64,000 bases of DNA from JAICNG01 sp035249985 (GTDB lineage: Bacteria > Gemmatimonadota > Gemmatimonadetes > Gemmatimonadales > Gemmatimonadaceae): the NCBI GenBank assembly GCA_035249985.1, contig DATFFP010000067.1, positions 1 to 64,000 of the forward strand, written 5' to 3'. Shown here piece by piece: positions 24,510 through 34,292 of the stretch (positions are counted from its first letter, which is position 1; each line of letters starts with the position of its first letter). The notes under the pieces are model-generated. The model was given only the letters and a program-made list of their open reading frames with translations, did no database searches and was not told where the DNA came from. The position numbers and the translations under genes are program-made.

Positions 24510-25145
24510 ATGCGTAACGTCGCCTTTTCGAGCGTCATCGTAGCCGTCGCGCTTTCGGCGTGTGGAGGCGGGGGAGGTGGGGGGACGCCGCCACCGCCGG
24601 CGGCGGTGTTCACGTCGCTGGTGATCGCCCCCACGAGTCCCGACCTCGTGTTCCGCGACACGCTTCAGATGAGTGCCACCCCGCGTGATCAGAATGGCGC
24701 GCCCATGACCGGGGTGGGGACCGCGACCTTCGAGCGACTCACCGGCACCGCGGTGTCGGTGACGACGGCGGGACGTGTGATCGCCGATCAGCCCGGCTCA
24801 TCGCAGATTCGGGCCTCGCTGACCTCTGGCGGGACCACGCACACCGCGACCACCACTGCGACGGTCACCGCCCTCGGTACCACGGCGATGGTGACCGCGA
24901 GCGGTGTGGGATCCAGCTTCAGCCCGGATACCGTGAAGATCGCGGCCAACGGGAGCGTGACATGGACCTTCCCCGGCCCCGAGACGCACAACGTCACGTT
25001 CGATGGAACGGCTCCCGCCGGCGGCAATATCGGCGACCGCAACACCGGCACCGAAGCGCGCACCTTTGCGAACGCGGGGCGCTATCCGTATCGCTGCACG
25101 CGGCACGCGGGAATGGACGGAGCTGTGGTCGTGCGGACGCCGTAA
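24510..25145 (+). CDS. Cupredoxin (plastocyanin-like) lipoprotein with Ig-like domain
   Basis: 211 residues. Lipobox LSAC near residue 18 followed by a Gly/Pro-rich linker. Residues about 36-120 resemble a bacterial Ig-like (Big) domain; residues about 125-211 are a cupredoxin domain with all four type-1 copper ligands: His in ETHNV, Cys and His in YRCTRHAG, Met in AGMDG. It would carry single electrons outside the cytoplasm. GGAG lies five bases before the ATG. Divergent from the CDCCQ lipoprotein/TlpA pair, with a second cupredoxin downstream. Confidence 0.88.
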   Translation: MRNVAFSSVIVAVALSACGGGGGGGTPPPPAAVFTSLVIAPTSPDLVFRDTLQMSATPRDQNGAPMTGVGTATFERLTGTAVSVTTAGRVIADQPGSSQIRASLTSGGTTHTATTTATVTALGTTAMVTASGVGSSFSPDTVKIAANGSVTWTFPGPETHNVTFDGTAPAGGNIGDRNTGTEARTFANAGRYPYRCTRHAGMDGAVVVRTP

Positions 25146-25166
25146 GGTTCAGAGGCAAAGAATGCC

Positions 25167-25197
25167 AAACGGGCACGCGCCATGCGCGTGCCCGTTT
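25167..25197 (+). terminator. Hairpin terminator after the first cupredoxin gene
   Basis: Perfect 14-base stem (25167-25180 with 25184-25197) with a 3-base loop, ending in GTTT. The downstream bases GCCATCCGG resemble the tail of two other hairpins in this window (after the cold-shock and OmpA-like genes). Confidence 0.75.
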
Positions 25198-25299
25198 GCC
25201 ATCCGGGGCGCTTGTGAATAAGTTCACGAGGTCCGCGGCATTCGCGGAATCACGAGGCGATTGGATCGCCAGACTAGCACGACTTGGAGGCTTCTCGGT

Positions 25300-25794
25300 A
25301 TGCGGTTCTACGCTCTGACAGCGGCGAGCATCCTCGTCTTCGGCGCTTGCGCCGGCGGCGACACGGCGAACGAAGGCACGACCGACACGGCCGCACCAGC
25401 GGCAACGACGACTCCGCCTGCGGGCGGAGGCCAGGCAGCGACGGGCGCACCGATTACGGGCACCATGCACGAAGTTCGGATGCTTCTCGATGGACAAACG
25501 TACAAGTTCGATCCGGCCAATCTGACCATTAAGCAGGGCGACGGCGTAAAATGGGTTATGGTCTCGGGTGGACCCCACAACGTGGCCTTCGACCCGGCCA
25601 AGATCCCCGATGACGTAGAGTCGGTGCTCTCGGCGAACATGCCAAACCAGATGATGCCGCTCTCCAGCCCCTATATGACGCAGCCAGACGAGAACTACAC
25701 CATCTCGTTCGCGGGTATAAAGCCGGGCACCTACGACTATGTGTGCACGCCACACGTCATGATGGGGATGACGGGAAAGATCACCGTGCAGTGA
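25300..25794 (+). CDS. Plastocyanin-like cupredoxin lipoprotein
   Basis: 164 residues. Lipobox VFGAC near residue 17, then an Ala/Thr/Pro-rich linker to about residue 45 and one cupredoxin domain. Type-1 copper ligands are complete: His in GGPHNVAFD, Cys and His in YVCTPHVMMG, Met in GMTG. Segment TYKFDPANLTIKQGDGVKWVM matches the first strands of plastocyanin-like proteins. GGAGG lies nine bases before the ATG. It follows another cupredoxin gene; the hairpin between them suggests they can be expressed separately. Confidence 0.9.
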   Translation: MRFYALTAASILVFGACAGGDTANEGTTDTAAPAATTTPPAGGGQAATGAPITGTMHEVRMLLDGQTYKFDPANLTIKQGDGVKWVMVSGGPHNVAFDPAKIPDDVESVLSANMPNQMMPLSSPYMTQPDENYTISFAGIKPGTYDYVCTPHVMMGMTGKITVQ

Positions 25795-25820
25795 TCTAGG
25801 TCCGAAGCGCAAAAGTCCTC

Positions 25821-25855
25821 ATGAGGGGAGCCAAGTGGCTCCCCTCATTGATTTT
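25821..25855 (+). terminator. Terminator of the second cupredoxin gene
   Basis: Twelve-base stem ATGAGGGGAGCC / GGCTCCCCTCAT (25821-25832 with 25837-25848) with loop AAGT, followed by TGATTTTG. It lies 27 bases after the stop codon. Confidence 0.8.
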
Positions 25856-25944
25856 GCGGGCGAGGAGGCGCATCACGAGGGCCGATCCGACTGTAACGGC
25901 AACGTTCCTGCAATGAGCGTAGCCAGACGCAGCATGGAGTCGGC

Positions 25945-26427
25945 ATGATCGAGACGTGGACGGACTTGCTGGATGTCGTGTGGTGGGCGCTCACGGGGCG
26001 GGAAAACCGGCCACGTTTTCGCCTGAGCCTCCGCCCCTCACGCTCGGCCCTGGCGGCCGTTGGCTGGGCATGGATGAGCGCGCTCGCGCTTCTTTCGGCA
26101 TTCATCTTCACTGGTGACGTGAACGATCCGGTGCCGACCTGGGTGTTCGCGGTCATGGGCGCGATCGCGCTCCTCTGGGCGCCTACGCAATACGCCCTCT
26201 TCGCCGACGCACGGCGGTTTCCTCGGCTGGCGCTCATCGCCCTCGCGATCGGTGCGCCGGTGTGGGTGCTTCCCGTTCCCCCGGATGTCGCCCTGTCGGG
26301 TGTGCATCGATTCGCTCTGTGGGCGCTCCTCGGTATCGCCACCGCGCTTGCTGCGCCGCTTCTCGCGTTGCCGCTCCGCGTGATGCGTCCGAGCCCCTCG
26401 TCGGCGCAGCGTTCGATTAGCGGCTGA
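25945..26427 (+). CDS. Hypothetical membrane protein, 160 aa
   Basis: Four hydrophobic segments (for example AWMSALALLSAFIF, TWVFAVMGAIALLWAP, LALIALAIGAPVWVLP and FALWALLGIATALAAPLLALPL), no recognised motif. GGAG lies five bases before the ATG, supporting the start. Low-complexity tail SPSSAQRSISG. A second small membrane protein gene follows on the same strand after 48 bases. Function unknown. Confidence 0.65.
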   Translation: MIETWTDLLDVVWWALTGRENRPRFRLSLRPSRSALAAVGWAWMSALALLSAFIFTGDVNDPVPTWVFAVMGAIALLWAPTQYALFADARRFPRLALIALAIGAPVWVLPVPPDVALSGVHRFALWALLGIATALAAPLLALPLRVMRPSPSSAQRSISG

Positions 26428-26475
26428 GCACCCGGCGCCGCACGTGCGGCGCCCAATGCCGCGAGACGTACGCCC

Positions 26476-26721
26476 GTGGAGCTCTGGCTCGGCGTCGTGA
26501 CCTTCGTGGCCGGTAGCGTGTTGTGGCGTGTCGCGAGCCGCGAGCGCGCAATCGTTGCACCATGGCTCCCGCGCCTGGGCATCGGAATCGCCGTGCTGGG
26601 CCTGGGCACACTCGCCATTACCCTGGAAGGCGTCTTCTGGAACTTCGTGTCCATCGTGGCGAGTCTCGTCGCCATCGGTGTGATCGTCTCGGTGATCCTG
26701 GAGATCCTGCGACGTCGATGA
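26476..26721 (+). CDS. Small two-helix membrane protein, 81 aa
   Basis: GTG start. Hydrophobic stretches ELWLGVVTFVAGSVLW, LGIGIAVLGLGTLAITL and VSIVASLVAIGVIVSVIL indicate two or three membrane helices, with a basic C-terminus EILRRR. No family recognised. Same strand as, and close to, another membrane protein upstream and the co-polymerase-like gene downstream. Confidence 0.5.
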   Translation: MELWLGVVTFVAGSVLWRVASRERAIVAPWLPRLGIGIAVLGLGTLAITLEGVFWNFVSIVASLVAIGVIVSVILEILRRR

Positions 26722-26809
26722 ACCTCCCGGAGCCTTGCCGACACAGGATTTGCGGCCGATACTCGCGATCGGTGTCATCCCTCGTCGCCTTCGACATGAC
26801 CGTCGCGTG

Positions 26810-28672
26810 ATGGAGCGGCCGGAGTTTCCGCGCACGACAGGGGAGCCGGGCCCGGCCGACCACGGTTCGCAATCGTTAGGCCCCGACGTCAGCGATCCGG
26901 TCGGCCTGCTCCTCGCGGAGTCGGTGCCACCCGCGTCTGTCGGGACCTGGCTCGGGCGTCGAGCGCGCAATGCGGCTCGCCGCACGGCACTGCTCGGGAT
27001 CGCCGGAGGTCTCGTCTTCGTGGGGATGCTGGTGACGCTCATCGTCATTCCGCACCGCGCGCGCCGGGCCGCGGCGGCCATCATGCCGCGTCCGGGGGAG
27101 CGCCCCGATACCGCCCGCCTCAGAGCTTCCGACGCCGCCGCCGCGCAGGAGCTCTCGCGTGCGGAAGCCCAGCTGGCGAGCACGCGAGCGCGCGCGGCGC
27201 GTCGAGCACTGCCGCCTCCTCCCGATACGCTCCCGACGGCGGTGCGCCTGCGACGGGACTCGCTGCAGGGGGCCATCGCACGACTCACGACGCTTCTCGA
27301 GCGTGCCGAGGCCGCCCCGCTGTTCGCGTCATATCGCGCGTTAGGCACGACGCCCGACCTTCAGGCGGATCCCCGCGTCAGGGCTCTCCTCGACTCATTG
27401 GCTGAGATCGAGCGACAGCGGGACGCATTCGGAGCAACCGGAGGGGTCGATCCGTTGTTCGTCGCGCTCACGTCGCGCGCGGGCGAGCTTGGCCGCGCTC
27501 TCCAGCAAATCGGTGCCGCACGTCGAACGACGCTGCGCGACGAGGTCGAGCGACTACGACCGCCACCGCGTCCGGTCGTGACGCTTCCTCCCATCGATAC
27601 GATGCCCGCCGTCGCCTCACGGGACTCGGCTCGTGCGGCACTCGGTCGAGCGCGCGCGGCCCTGGCGAGCGCGCTCGACCGCAACCGCCAGCTCGACGCC
27701 CGTCAGCAGCGAGCTCGAGAGATCTCGGCGATCGCGGCGTCGCCCCCAGCGATGCTCGCCGCCTCGCTCATCTTCGGGTTGGCGGCAGGATTCGCCATCG
27801 CGCTGATCGCAGAGTTGCGAAGCCCTCGAGTCGCCGACGCGCGCGAGATCGAGCGACTGGTCTCGCTGCCCGTGATCGCACGCGTGGGCCCGACCGAGCG
27901 GGTGCCCGAACGTTCGAGGCGCCGGGCCGACCGCGAGGTGGCACCCGTCATCGACCAGGCCACGGACACCTATCGGCAGTTGTACCTCTCGCTGGCCGAT
28001 GCCGCTGCCAATCTCCCGGTCATCGCGATCATCGGTGATGAGCCGGCTGTCGTCGCCACGATGGCCGTCAACCTCGCGGTAGCGGCATCGCATCAGGCGC
28101 GACACCCGTTGGTGATCGATGCCGACGTCACCGTGCACTCCGTCTCTGCGGCACTCCACATCCCACCCGCCCCCGGCGCCACGGAATCCCTCACCGGGGA
28201 GGTGGAGTGGCCGGAGGTCATCATCCATGCGATTGTCGGACGCGACCGCACGATCGATGTCATTCCCGCAGGCCGCCGCCGTACGCCGAGTGAAGTCTCC
28301 GCGCGCACGCTTCGCGAGGCGGTGGCGCACCTTGCACGACGATACGACACGGTAGTCGTGAGCGCGCCGTGGCTGCGGGAGGTTCCCCTCGAGGAGACGG
28401 TCTCCGCCTCGCCAGACATCGTGGTGGTCGTGCGCACCGGACGCACGACCGCGGTGGGGCTCAAGCGCCTCGTGGCTGCCATACATCAGGCGGGCGGGTC
28501 CATCCGCGGTGCGGTCGCATGGGATGCTCCCGACCCCGCCATTCCCTTCCTCTCGGAAATCCCCGACCGAACCTCCTTCCTCCCGCGCTACGCGTCGATG
28601 CGCCGCGGGGATGGACAAGCTGAGCCCGGCACGAACGAACACCGGCAAGACGTCGTGACCGGGCAAGATTAA
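26810..28672 (+). CDS. Polysaccharide co-polymerase-like protein with degenerate tyrosine-kinase domain
   Basis: 620 residues with the Wzc/Wzz architecture: membrane helix near residues 60-80, a long charged helical periplasmic part (about 90-305), second helix around 313-335, then a cytoplasmic domain like bacterial tyrosine kinases. In the latter, Walker A is replaced by IIGDEPAVVATMAVNLA without the GKT/S residues, while the A' motif LVIDADV and the Walker B-like VVVSAPWLREV survive; there is no C-terminal Tyr cluster. Probably a catalytically dead scaffold for polysaccharide assembly. Start at ATG 26810 is inferred; the frame is open from a TTG at 26735. No glycosyltransferases are nearby. 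Confidence 0.7.
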   Translation: MERPEFPRTTGEPGPADHGSQSLGPDVSDPVGLLLAESVPPASVGTWLGRRARNAARRTALLGIAGGLVFVGMLVTLIVIPHRARRAAAAIMPRPGERPDTARLRASDAAAAQELSRAEAQLASTRARAARRALPPPPDTLPTAVRLRRDSLQGAIARLTTLLERAEAAPLFASYRALGTTPDLQADPRVRALLDSLAEIERQRDAFGATGGVDPLFVALTSRAGELGRALQQIGAARRTTLRDEVERLRPPPRPVVTLPPIDTMPAVASRDSARAALGRARAALASALDRNRQLDARQQRAREISAIAASPPAMLAASLIFGLAAGFAIALIAELRSPRVADAREIERLVSLPVIARVGPTERVPERSRRRADREVAPVIDQATDTYRQLYLSLADAAANLPVIAIIGDEPAVVATMAVNLAVAASHQARHPLVIDADVTVHSVSAALHIPPAPGATESLTGEVEWPEVIIHAIVGRDRTIDVIPAGRRRTPSEVSARTLREAVAHLARRYDTVVVSAPWLREVPLEETVSASPDIVVVVRTGRTTAVGLKRLVAAIHQAGGSIRGAVAWDAPDPAIPFLSEIPDRTSFLPRYASMRRGDGQAEPGTNEHRQDVVTGQD

Positions 28673-28747
28673 TTTCGTCTCATAACTAGACGGTCATCGG
28701 TCGGTCCTCGAAAGCCGATAGGTCGTCGACCACTTTCGAGGCGAATC

Positions 28748-29944
28748 GTGCGCGCGACGCTGCCGCTTGGATGCGCTGGGCTGATCATGAGCTTTCTCGG
28801 CTGCGGTGAGCCACCGACGGGTGTTTTGGCTCCCGCAATGCCAATTGGGTCGGTGCCGACCGCCGTCGCCACCCTGAGAGGTACCGTCGATCTCGATCGA
28901 GGCACTCTGGAATTCGCGCCTGTCGTGCCGGACGGCCTCCCCGGATTCGCCCCCGCCATTTACGGCGACCAGAACGTCAACGTGCGGCTGTACAACTCCC
29001 CGGTTGTCGTCGACAGCACCACGACGACATGGCGCTGGACCGCGAGCGTCGGCGTCCGCAACATGCGCCCACATCCGATCGGCGACGAGGAAACGTCGGC
29101 GGCGCCCCTCGATACGATGGGACTGTTCGTCTTTTTCGTTCAGGAGCCGATCGTCGGCCAACCGTGCAGTGACTGCTTCGTACGCATCGCGAACTTTCAG
29201 GGCACGATGAGCTTCGACGCGCCGCAGCGGAAATATTTCCATTGGCCCGAGCGGCTCGGTGAGATGGGCTCGCCACTCGGCGATACCACTCGTACCCGCC
29301 GGTCCTGGACATTCGAGACGAGCGCCGGCGTACGCTCCTTCTCATTCACGGTGCTGGTCTCGGCTGCCTGGCCCGCGCCTTACGAAAGCCGTTGGCGCGT
29401 CGAGTACACGGCGGATGTTCTGCCCGGGAGCTCGGCGCAGACGTGGAAGCTTGGCGGCACGGGCGGTAACGCGAGCGTGAGCGGCGGAAGTCTGTTGCTT
29501 CGTGGAAGATTCTCCGGACTCTATTATCGTCGCGATCCCATCGCGCCGACGCAGGACGCGTACGTTCACGCGGTCATGCGTTTCAACGGAGGCGGCTCGC
29601 AGCCTGAGCTAGGTCTGATCCTGAGCGATCGCGTGAGGCTCATCGCCATCGGCGTCGGAAATGGAGTCGTCGGACTCATATCGAACTCCGGGACTTTCCT
29701 GTCCGGCACCACGTCCTTACTGGGCAACGGAGCCCATGAGCTACAGCTGCGGAAGTACGCAGCGGATAGCGCCGTATACTTCGTGGACGGCGCAAGACGT
29801 GGGGCCGTACCGTATGATGCGCTCTCGCCGGACACGTTCACACCGCCGCTGTCGTCCGTGTCGTTCGGCGGACTTCCTACCAGTGACGGGAGTAACTCGA
29901 CCTGGGACAGCGTGATCTACGAGATCGGCGTCGCCTCTCCGTAA
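28748..29944 (+). CDS. Secreted lipoprotein of unknown function, 398 aa
   Basis: GTG start, signal peptide with lipobox FLGC near residue 19. Residues 40-210 are beta-rich with a CSDC motif (PCSDCFVRIANF). Residues 225-398 resemble a concanavalin/LamG-like sandwich (SGGSLLLRGRF, AYVHAVMRFNG, HELQLRKYAADSAVYFVDGARRG), a fold often used for binding glycans or debris. No catalytic motif seen. It follows the co-polymerase-like gene by 75 bases on the same strand, so it may belong to an envelope polysaccharide context; that is only a hint. Confidence 0.7.
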   Translation: MRATLPLGCAGLIMSFLGCGEPPTGVLAPAMPIGSVPTAVATLRGTVDLDRGTLEFAPVVPDGLPGFAPAIYGDQNVNVRLYNSPVVVDSTTTTWRWTASVGVRNMRPHPIGDEETSAAPLDTMGLFVFFVQEPIVGQPCSDCFVRIANFQGTMSFDAPQRKYFHWPERLGEMGSPLGDTTRTRRSWTFETSAGVRSFSFTVLVSAAWPAPYESRWRVEYTADVLPGSSAQTWKLGGTGGNASVSGGSLLLRGRFSGLYYRRDPIAPTQDAYVHAVMRFNGGGSQPELGLILSDRVRLIAIGVGNGVVGLISNSGTFLSGTTSLLGNGAHELQLRKYAADSAVYFVDGARRGAVPYDALSPDTFTPPLSSVSFGGLPTSDGSNSTWDSVIYEIGVASP

Positions 29945-30056
29945 CGATCTCCGGCTTACTTCGTTCAGCCGTCATTCGTCCTCTCTGCGCCGCGACCGGT
30001 GTCGCTCGAGGCGCGGTTCCCGCCTGAACACCCCGCAGAGTCACTTCGACAGCTCC

Positions 30057-30326
30057 ATGCACTACACCATCTCGCCCGACGCGGCCTTTGCCGCGGTCGA
30101 AGATGGCGCCGTCGTGCTGCATATGGGCACCAAGCGCTACTATTCGCTCAACGAGACCGGCACATTCGTGTGGCGGCGGTTGGAAGATGGAGTCCCACGC
30201 CCCGAGATCGTGGCGCGGGTGGTCGAGGAGTACGATGTGGGAATCGTCGAGGCCGAGATGGCAGTGACGCGGCTGCTCGATGAGCTGGTTCAGGAGAAGC
30301 TGATCCATACCGCTGAGCGGGCGTGA
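30057..30326 (+). CDS. PqqD-family RRE protein (lasso B1-like)
   Basis: 89 residues of PqqD type: VEDGAVVLHMGTKRYYSLNETGTFVWRRLEDG (winged-helix beta strands with the Y-x-L-N-x-T-G/A box) then RVVEEYDVGIVEAEMAVTRLLDELVQEKLI. RRE domains bind leader peptides of ribosomally made natural products and deliver them to modifying enzymes. Stop overlaps the GTG of the B2-like gene (GTGA). No precursor peptide gene or cyclase is visible next to it. Confidence 0.88.
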   Translation: MHYTISPDAAFAAVEDGAVVLHMGTKRYYSLNETGTFVWRRLEDGVPRPEIVARVVEEYDVGIVEAEMAVTRLLDELVQEKLIHTAERA

Positions 30327-30706
30327 TTGAACGGGCGTTGGCAGTAATGGCGACGGTCGTGGTGCCGGTAGCGCTGCGAGCGCTGCCGTTCCGCGCGACC
30401 CTCGCGCTGTGCGACGCGTGGCCGAGAACTCCGGGTGCTCGCGCACGTCCTCTGGCACTGGCGCGTCGCGTGGACCGCTGGATGGCAAGTGGACGTTTAC
30501 TGTGGCGTCCGACCTGTCTCACGCGGACGCTGGTGCTCTACACGATGCTTCGACAGCATGGCCACCGACCGGGTCTGCACATCGGCACCGCGGGCCCGGC
30601 ACACCGATTCCGTGCCCACGCATGGATATCGTTAGGTGGGCTGCCGGTGGCGGAGCTCGGGGCATCGCTCGAGGGCTACCGGGAACTGCTCACGCACCAT
30701 GCGTAG
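30323..30706 (+). CDS. Lasso-peptide B2-type leader peptidase (transglutaminase-like)
   Basis: 127 residues. B2 proteins are cysteine proteases that remove leader peptides, guided by a B1/PqqD partner. The catalytic Cys is in RPTCLTRTLVLYTMLRQHG and the His in RFRAHAWISLGG, followed by the usual V-x-E segment as VAELG. Length is normal for the family. It is coupled to the PqqD gene upstream by a 4-base overlap and to the nucleotidyltransferase gene downstream by an 8-base overlap (ATGCGTAG). Confidence 0.85.
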   Translation: MIERALAVMATVVVPVALRALPFRATLALCDAWPRTPGARARPLALARRVDRWMASGRLLWRPTCLTRTLVLYTMLRQHGHRPGLHIGTAGPAHRFRAHAWISLGGLPVAELGASLEGYRELLTHHA

Positions 30707-31727
30707 CACCGCTCCGTATGACGTGATGGTTGCCCTGCTCGCAGGGCACGCAGAGCAGACACCGGCGCGCACGGTGACCCGCGCGTTCGCCGCCCCCGTG
30801 GCCTTTTGGCAGCGTGCCCTCGTTCTCGAGGCCTGTGCCGTTCAGCTCGACCGAGCCCTGCGAGCCTCACCGCTCGCTCCGCTCGCACCATCGCCGCTGC
30901 GTCGAGTCCTGCGGGACGCGACCGCACGGGCGGTCAGGCAGATACTCACGCTGCCTGGCCAGCTGACCGAACTGGCGAATGCCGCGCAAGAGCTCGGCAT
31001 CCGTATCATGGTGCTCAAGGGTGCGGCGCGAGCGCTGACGGCGACGATCCCCGCCGCGCGGTCGATGTCGGACATCGATGTACTCACCGCCCCCGATGAT
31101 GCGGGGCGGTTGCACCACTTCCTCCAACGCCGTCTCGGCTATGGGTCTCTTTCGACGTCGCCCGAGCACCATCTGCCAACCCTGATGCGTGCGGGCGCGC
31201 TGCCAGTCGAGGTTCACGTTCGACTGGGGCCTCGTCCGACGGGTCTCGACACGCGGATCTGGTGTGAGGCGCGTGCGGTGGCCGGGACCGATCTCGTGGT
31301 TCCGTCACCGACGTCGACTTTTTTGCACGCGCTCGAGCATGGGGCTCTGGTCCATTGGGCGGTACGGTACCGCCTGCGCGATCTCCTCGACGTCGCTGAC
31401 GCGTGGGGGAGTAGCGTCGACCGCGACGAGGTCGCGGGATATCTGCGCGGCCACCCTCAGCGCGCGACCCTCGCGACGATGATCGGAGGAGCCCGGCGCT
31501 TTGCGCCGGACATTCCTGCTGGTCGTCGGTCGGCATGGCGTACCATTCGGCGGGTGGCGAAGTCACGACACTTCGTCGCCGCCCACGTCGCCAATGGCGT
31601 TTTCGCGACGTCGTTATGCATCGCCGGCGGTCTGCTGGCCGAGGCGTCGCCGCGGGCGCTGCTCCGGCCGGCCAGGCTGGGACTCTTCGGTGTCGACCAG
31701 GCTCGCGTCACTCTGACGGAAGTGTAG
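30699..31727 (+). CDS. Nucleotidyltransferase family protein (PF14907 type)
   Basis: 342 residues. Central nucleotidyltransferase signature: IMVLKGAARALTATIPAARSMSDIDVLT near residues 98-125, with the D-x-D metal pair in SDIDVL, then VEVHVRLGP. Members of this family occur in lasso-peptide and exopolysaccharide loci, some modifying lasso peptides. Start at ATG 30699, which overlaps the B2 gene stop by 8 bases; the longer frame upstream is antisense-like. With PqqD and B2 it forms a coupled three-gene unit. Confidence 0.82.
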   Translation: MRSTAPYDVMVALLAGHAEQTPARTVTRAFAAPVAFWQRALVLEACAVQLDRALRASPLAPLAPSPLRRVLRDATARAVRQILTLPGQLTELANAAQELGIRIMVLKGAARALTATIPAARSMSDIDVLTAPDDAGRLHHFLQRRLGYGSLSTSPEHHLPTLMRAGALPVEVHVRLGPRPTGLDTRIWCEARAVAGTDLVVPSPTSTFLHALEHGALVHWAVRYRLRDLLDVADAWGSSVDRDEVAGYLRGHPQRATLATMIGGARRFAPDIPAGRRSAWRTIRRVAKSRHFVAAHVANGVFATSLCIAGGLLAEASPRALLRPARLGLFGVDQARVTLTEV

Positions 31728-31823
31728 GAACGCCGGTTGGACGCCGCACAACAGTTGGCTGCTGCGAAAGTGCGCGAAATCCAGTATCGTTACGCGCACC
31801 GCCACGCCCCTCGAGACCAGCGA

Positions 31824-32455
31824 ATGACCATCGGGTACTCCGACCGCATCAACCACGCACTCGCGTACGCCACGAAGCATCACGACCAGCAGGTTCGGCG
31901 CGGCACCCGCTCGCCCTACCTCACTCGTCATGCGAACGTCGCGGTGATCCTCGCGCGGTACGGCGGGGACGAGGACACGGTGGTCGCGGGAATCCTCCAT
32001 GACGTGGTTGGGGACGGCATGCGGGGCGGCATGTCTCGCGAATCCCTGATCGGGCGGGTCGGGGAGAAGTTCGGCGGCGAGGCACTCGATCTCGCGCTCG
32101 CCGTTTCGGAACGGCGGGCCGACGAGGACGGTGTCGAGCTCTCCGCTGACGAGCGCCGCGAGGACCTGCTCGAGCGCTTGGCCGGGGCACCGGAGCGTGC
32201 GCGCTGGGTGGTGGCGGCCGATACGCTACACGAGGCCGGGACGCTGCTCGCCGAACTCCGGCGCACCGAGTTCCCGGAATCCGTGTGGGGCCGTGGTCCT
32301 CGGGACCAGGGGCTCGAGTGGCTCCGGAAGGTCTACGACCGACTCACGGAAGTGGGATTTGCGGCGCCGATCATGATCGAGCTCCGCGCCCTGGTCGAAG
32401 AGCTGGACCGCCACTGGCGCGCGGTAGTTCATTCGCCCGCGGGGGGAAAGCAAAG

Positions 32456-32459
<4 letters not shown>
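31824..32459 (+). CDS. HD-domain protein (RelA/SpoT-type hydrolase domain)
   Basis: 211 residues. HALAYATKHHDQQVRRGTRSPYLTRHANVAVILARYGGDEDTVVAGILHDVVGD matches the N-terminal hydrolase domain of SpoT/MESH1 proteins: His in KHHDQ, Arg-Gly-Thr-x-x-P-Y, and the HD pair in LHDVV. A (p)ppGpp hydrolase or other phosphohydrolase activity is likely; no synthetase domain is present. A TTG-initiated longer frame from 31737 is less family-like. Its stop overlaps the convergent ispG stop (CTAA). Confidence 0.82.
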
Positions 32460-33703
<1,244 letters not shown>

Positions 33704-33783
33704 TAGTGTAGTGAGTCGAGATCACAGGGCGTCGGTACGAGCGCGCCCATGGAGAAAGCTACTCTTCCCTCGTACCCCGAACC

Positions 33784-34239
33784 ATGGCCGATGATATCGA
33801 GCAGCCGCCGCGAGGCTACAACACCGAGGACGTGAAGGCGGTGGCTGAGCCGGAGCCTGCGCCCCCGCCGCGTCGTCGCTCGCGGTGGAAGCTATTTGTC
33901 GCTGCCCTCGTGCTGATCCCGGTCCTGGCCTTCGCGCTGTGGACGTGGGTTGCGCTGAACTGGTCCTACTCCGATGGAGACCGCGCCGGATGGGTGCAGA
34001 AAATCTCTCGAAAGGGATGGCTCTGCAAAACATGGGAGGGCGAGCTGGCAATGTCGAACGTGCCGGGCTCCATGCCGGAAATCTTCCGGTTCAGCGTCCG
34101 GAGCGATGCCGTCGCTCAGCAGATCAACGAGGCGTCGGGGAAGCGTGTGTCCCTGCACTACGAGGAACACCGAGGGATACCGACGTCGTGCTTCGGCGAG
34201 ACCCCGTACTTCGTTTCGGCGATTCGCGTTCTCGAGTAG
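33784..34239 (+). CDS. Conserved membrane-anchored hypothetical protein, 151 aa
   Basis: Pro/Glu-rich N-terminus (1-30), one membrane helix LFVAALVLIPVLAFALWTWVAL, then a beta-rich domain with SYSDGDRAGWVQKISRKGWLCKTWEGELAMSNVPG and KRVSLHYEEHRGIPTSCFGETPYFV. I recognise this as a domain conserved across Bacteroidetes and related groups, sometimes misnamed 6-phosphogluconate dehydrogenase. Function unknown; the two Cys (KGWLCKT, TSCFGE) may pair. Divergent from ispG. Confidence 0.82.
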   Translation: MADDIEQPPRGYNTEDVKAVAEPEPAPPPRRRSRWKLFVAALVLIPVLAFALWTWVALNWSYSDGDRAGWVQKISRKGWLCKTWEGELAMSNVPGSMPEIFRFSVRSDAVAQQINEASGKRVSLHYEEHRGIPTSCFGETPYFVSAIRVLE

Positions 34240-34292
34240 GTGATGCAGCATGAAGCTTGCACTGCTGCCCGGTCCTACACGGAGGTAACGCA

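Noticed and set aside
26038..27348. Minus-strand open frame of 436 codons opposite small membrane proteins and the co-polymerase-like gene
   Set aside because: Low-complexity Arg/Ala/Ser sequence; the plus-strand genes have membrane helices and motifs.
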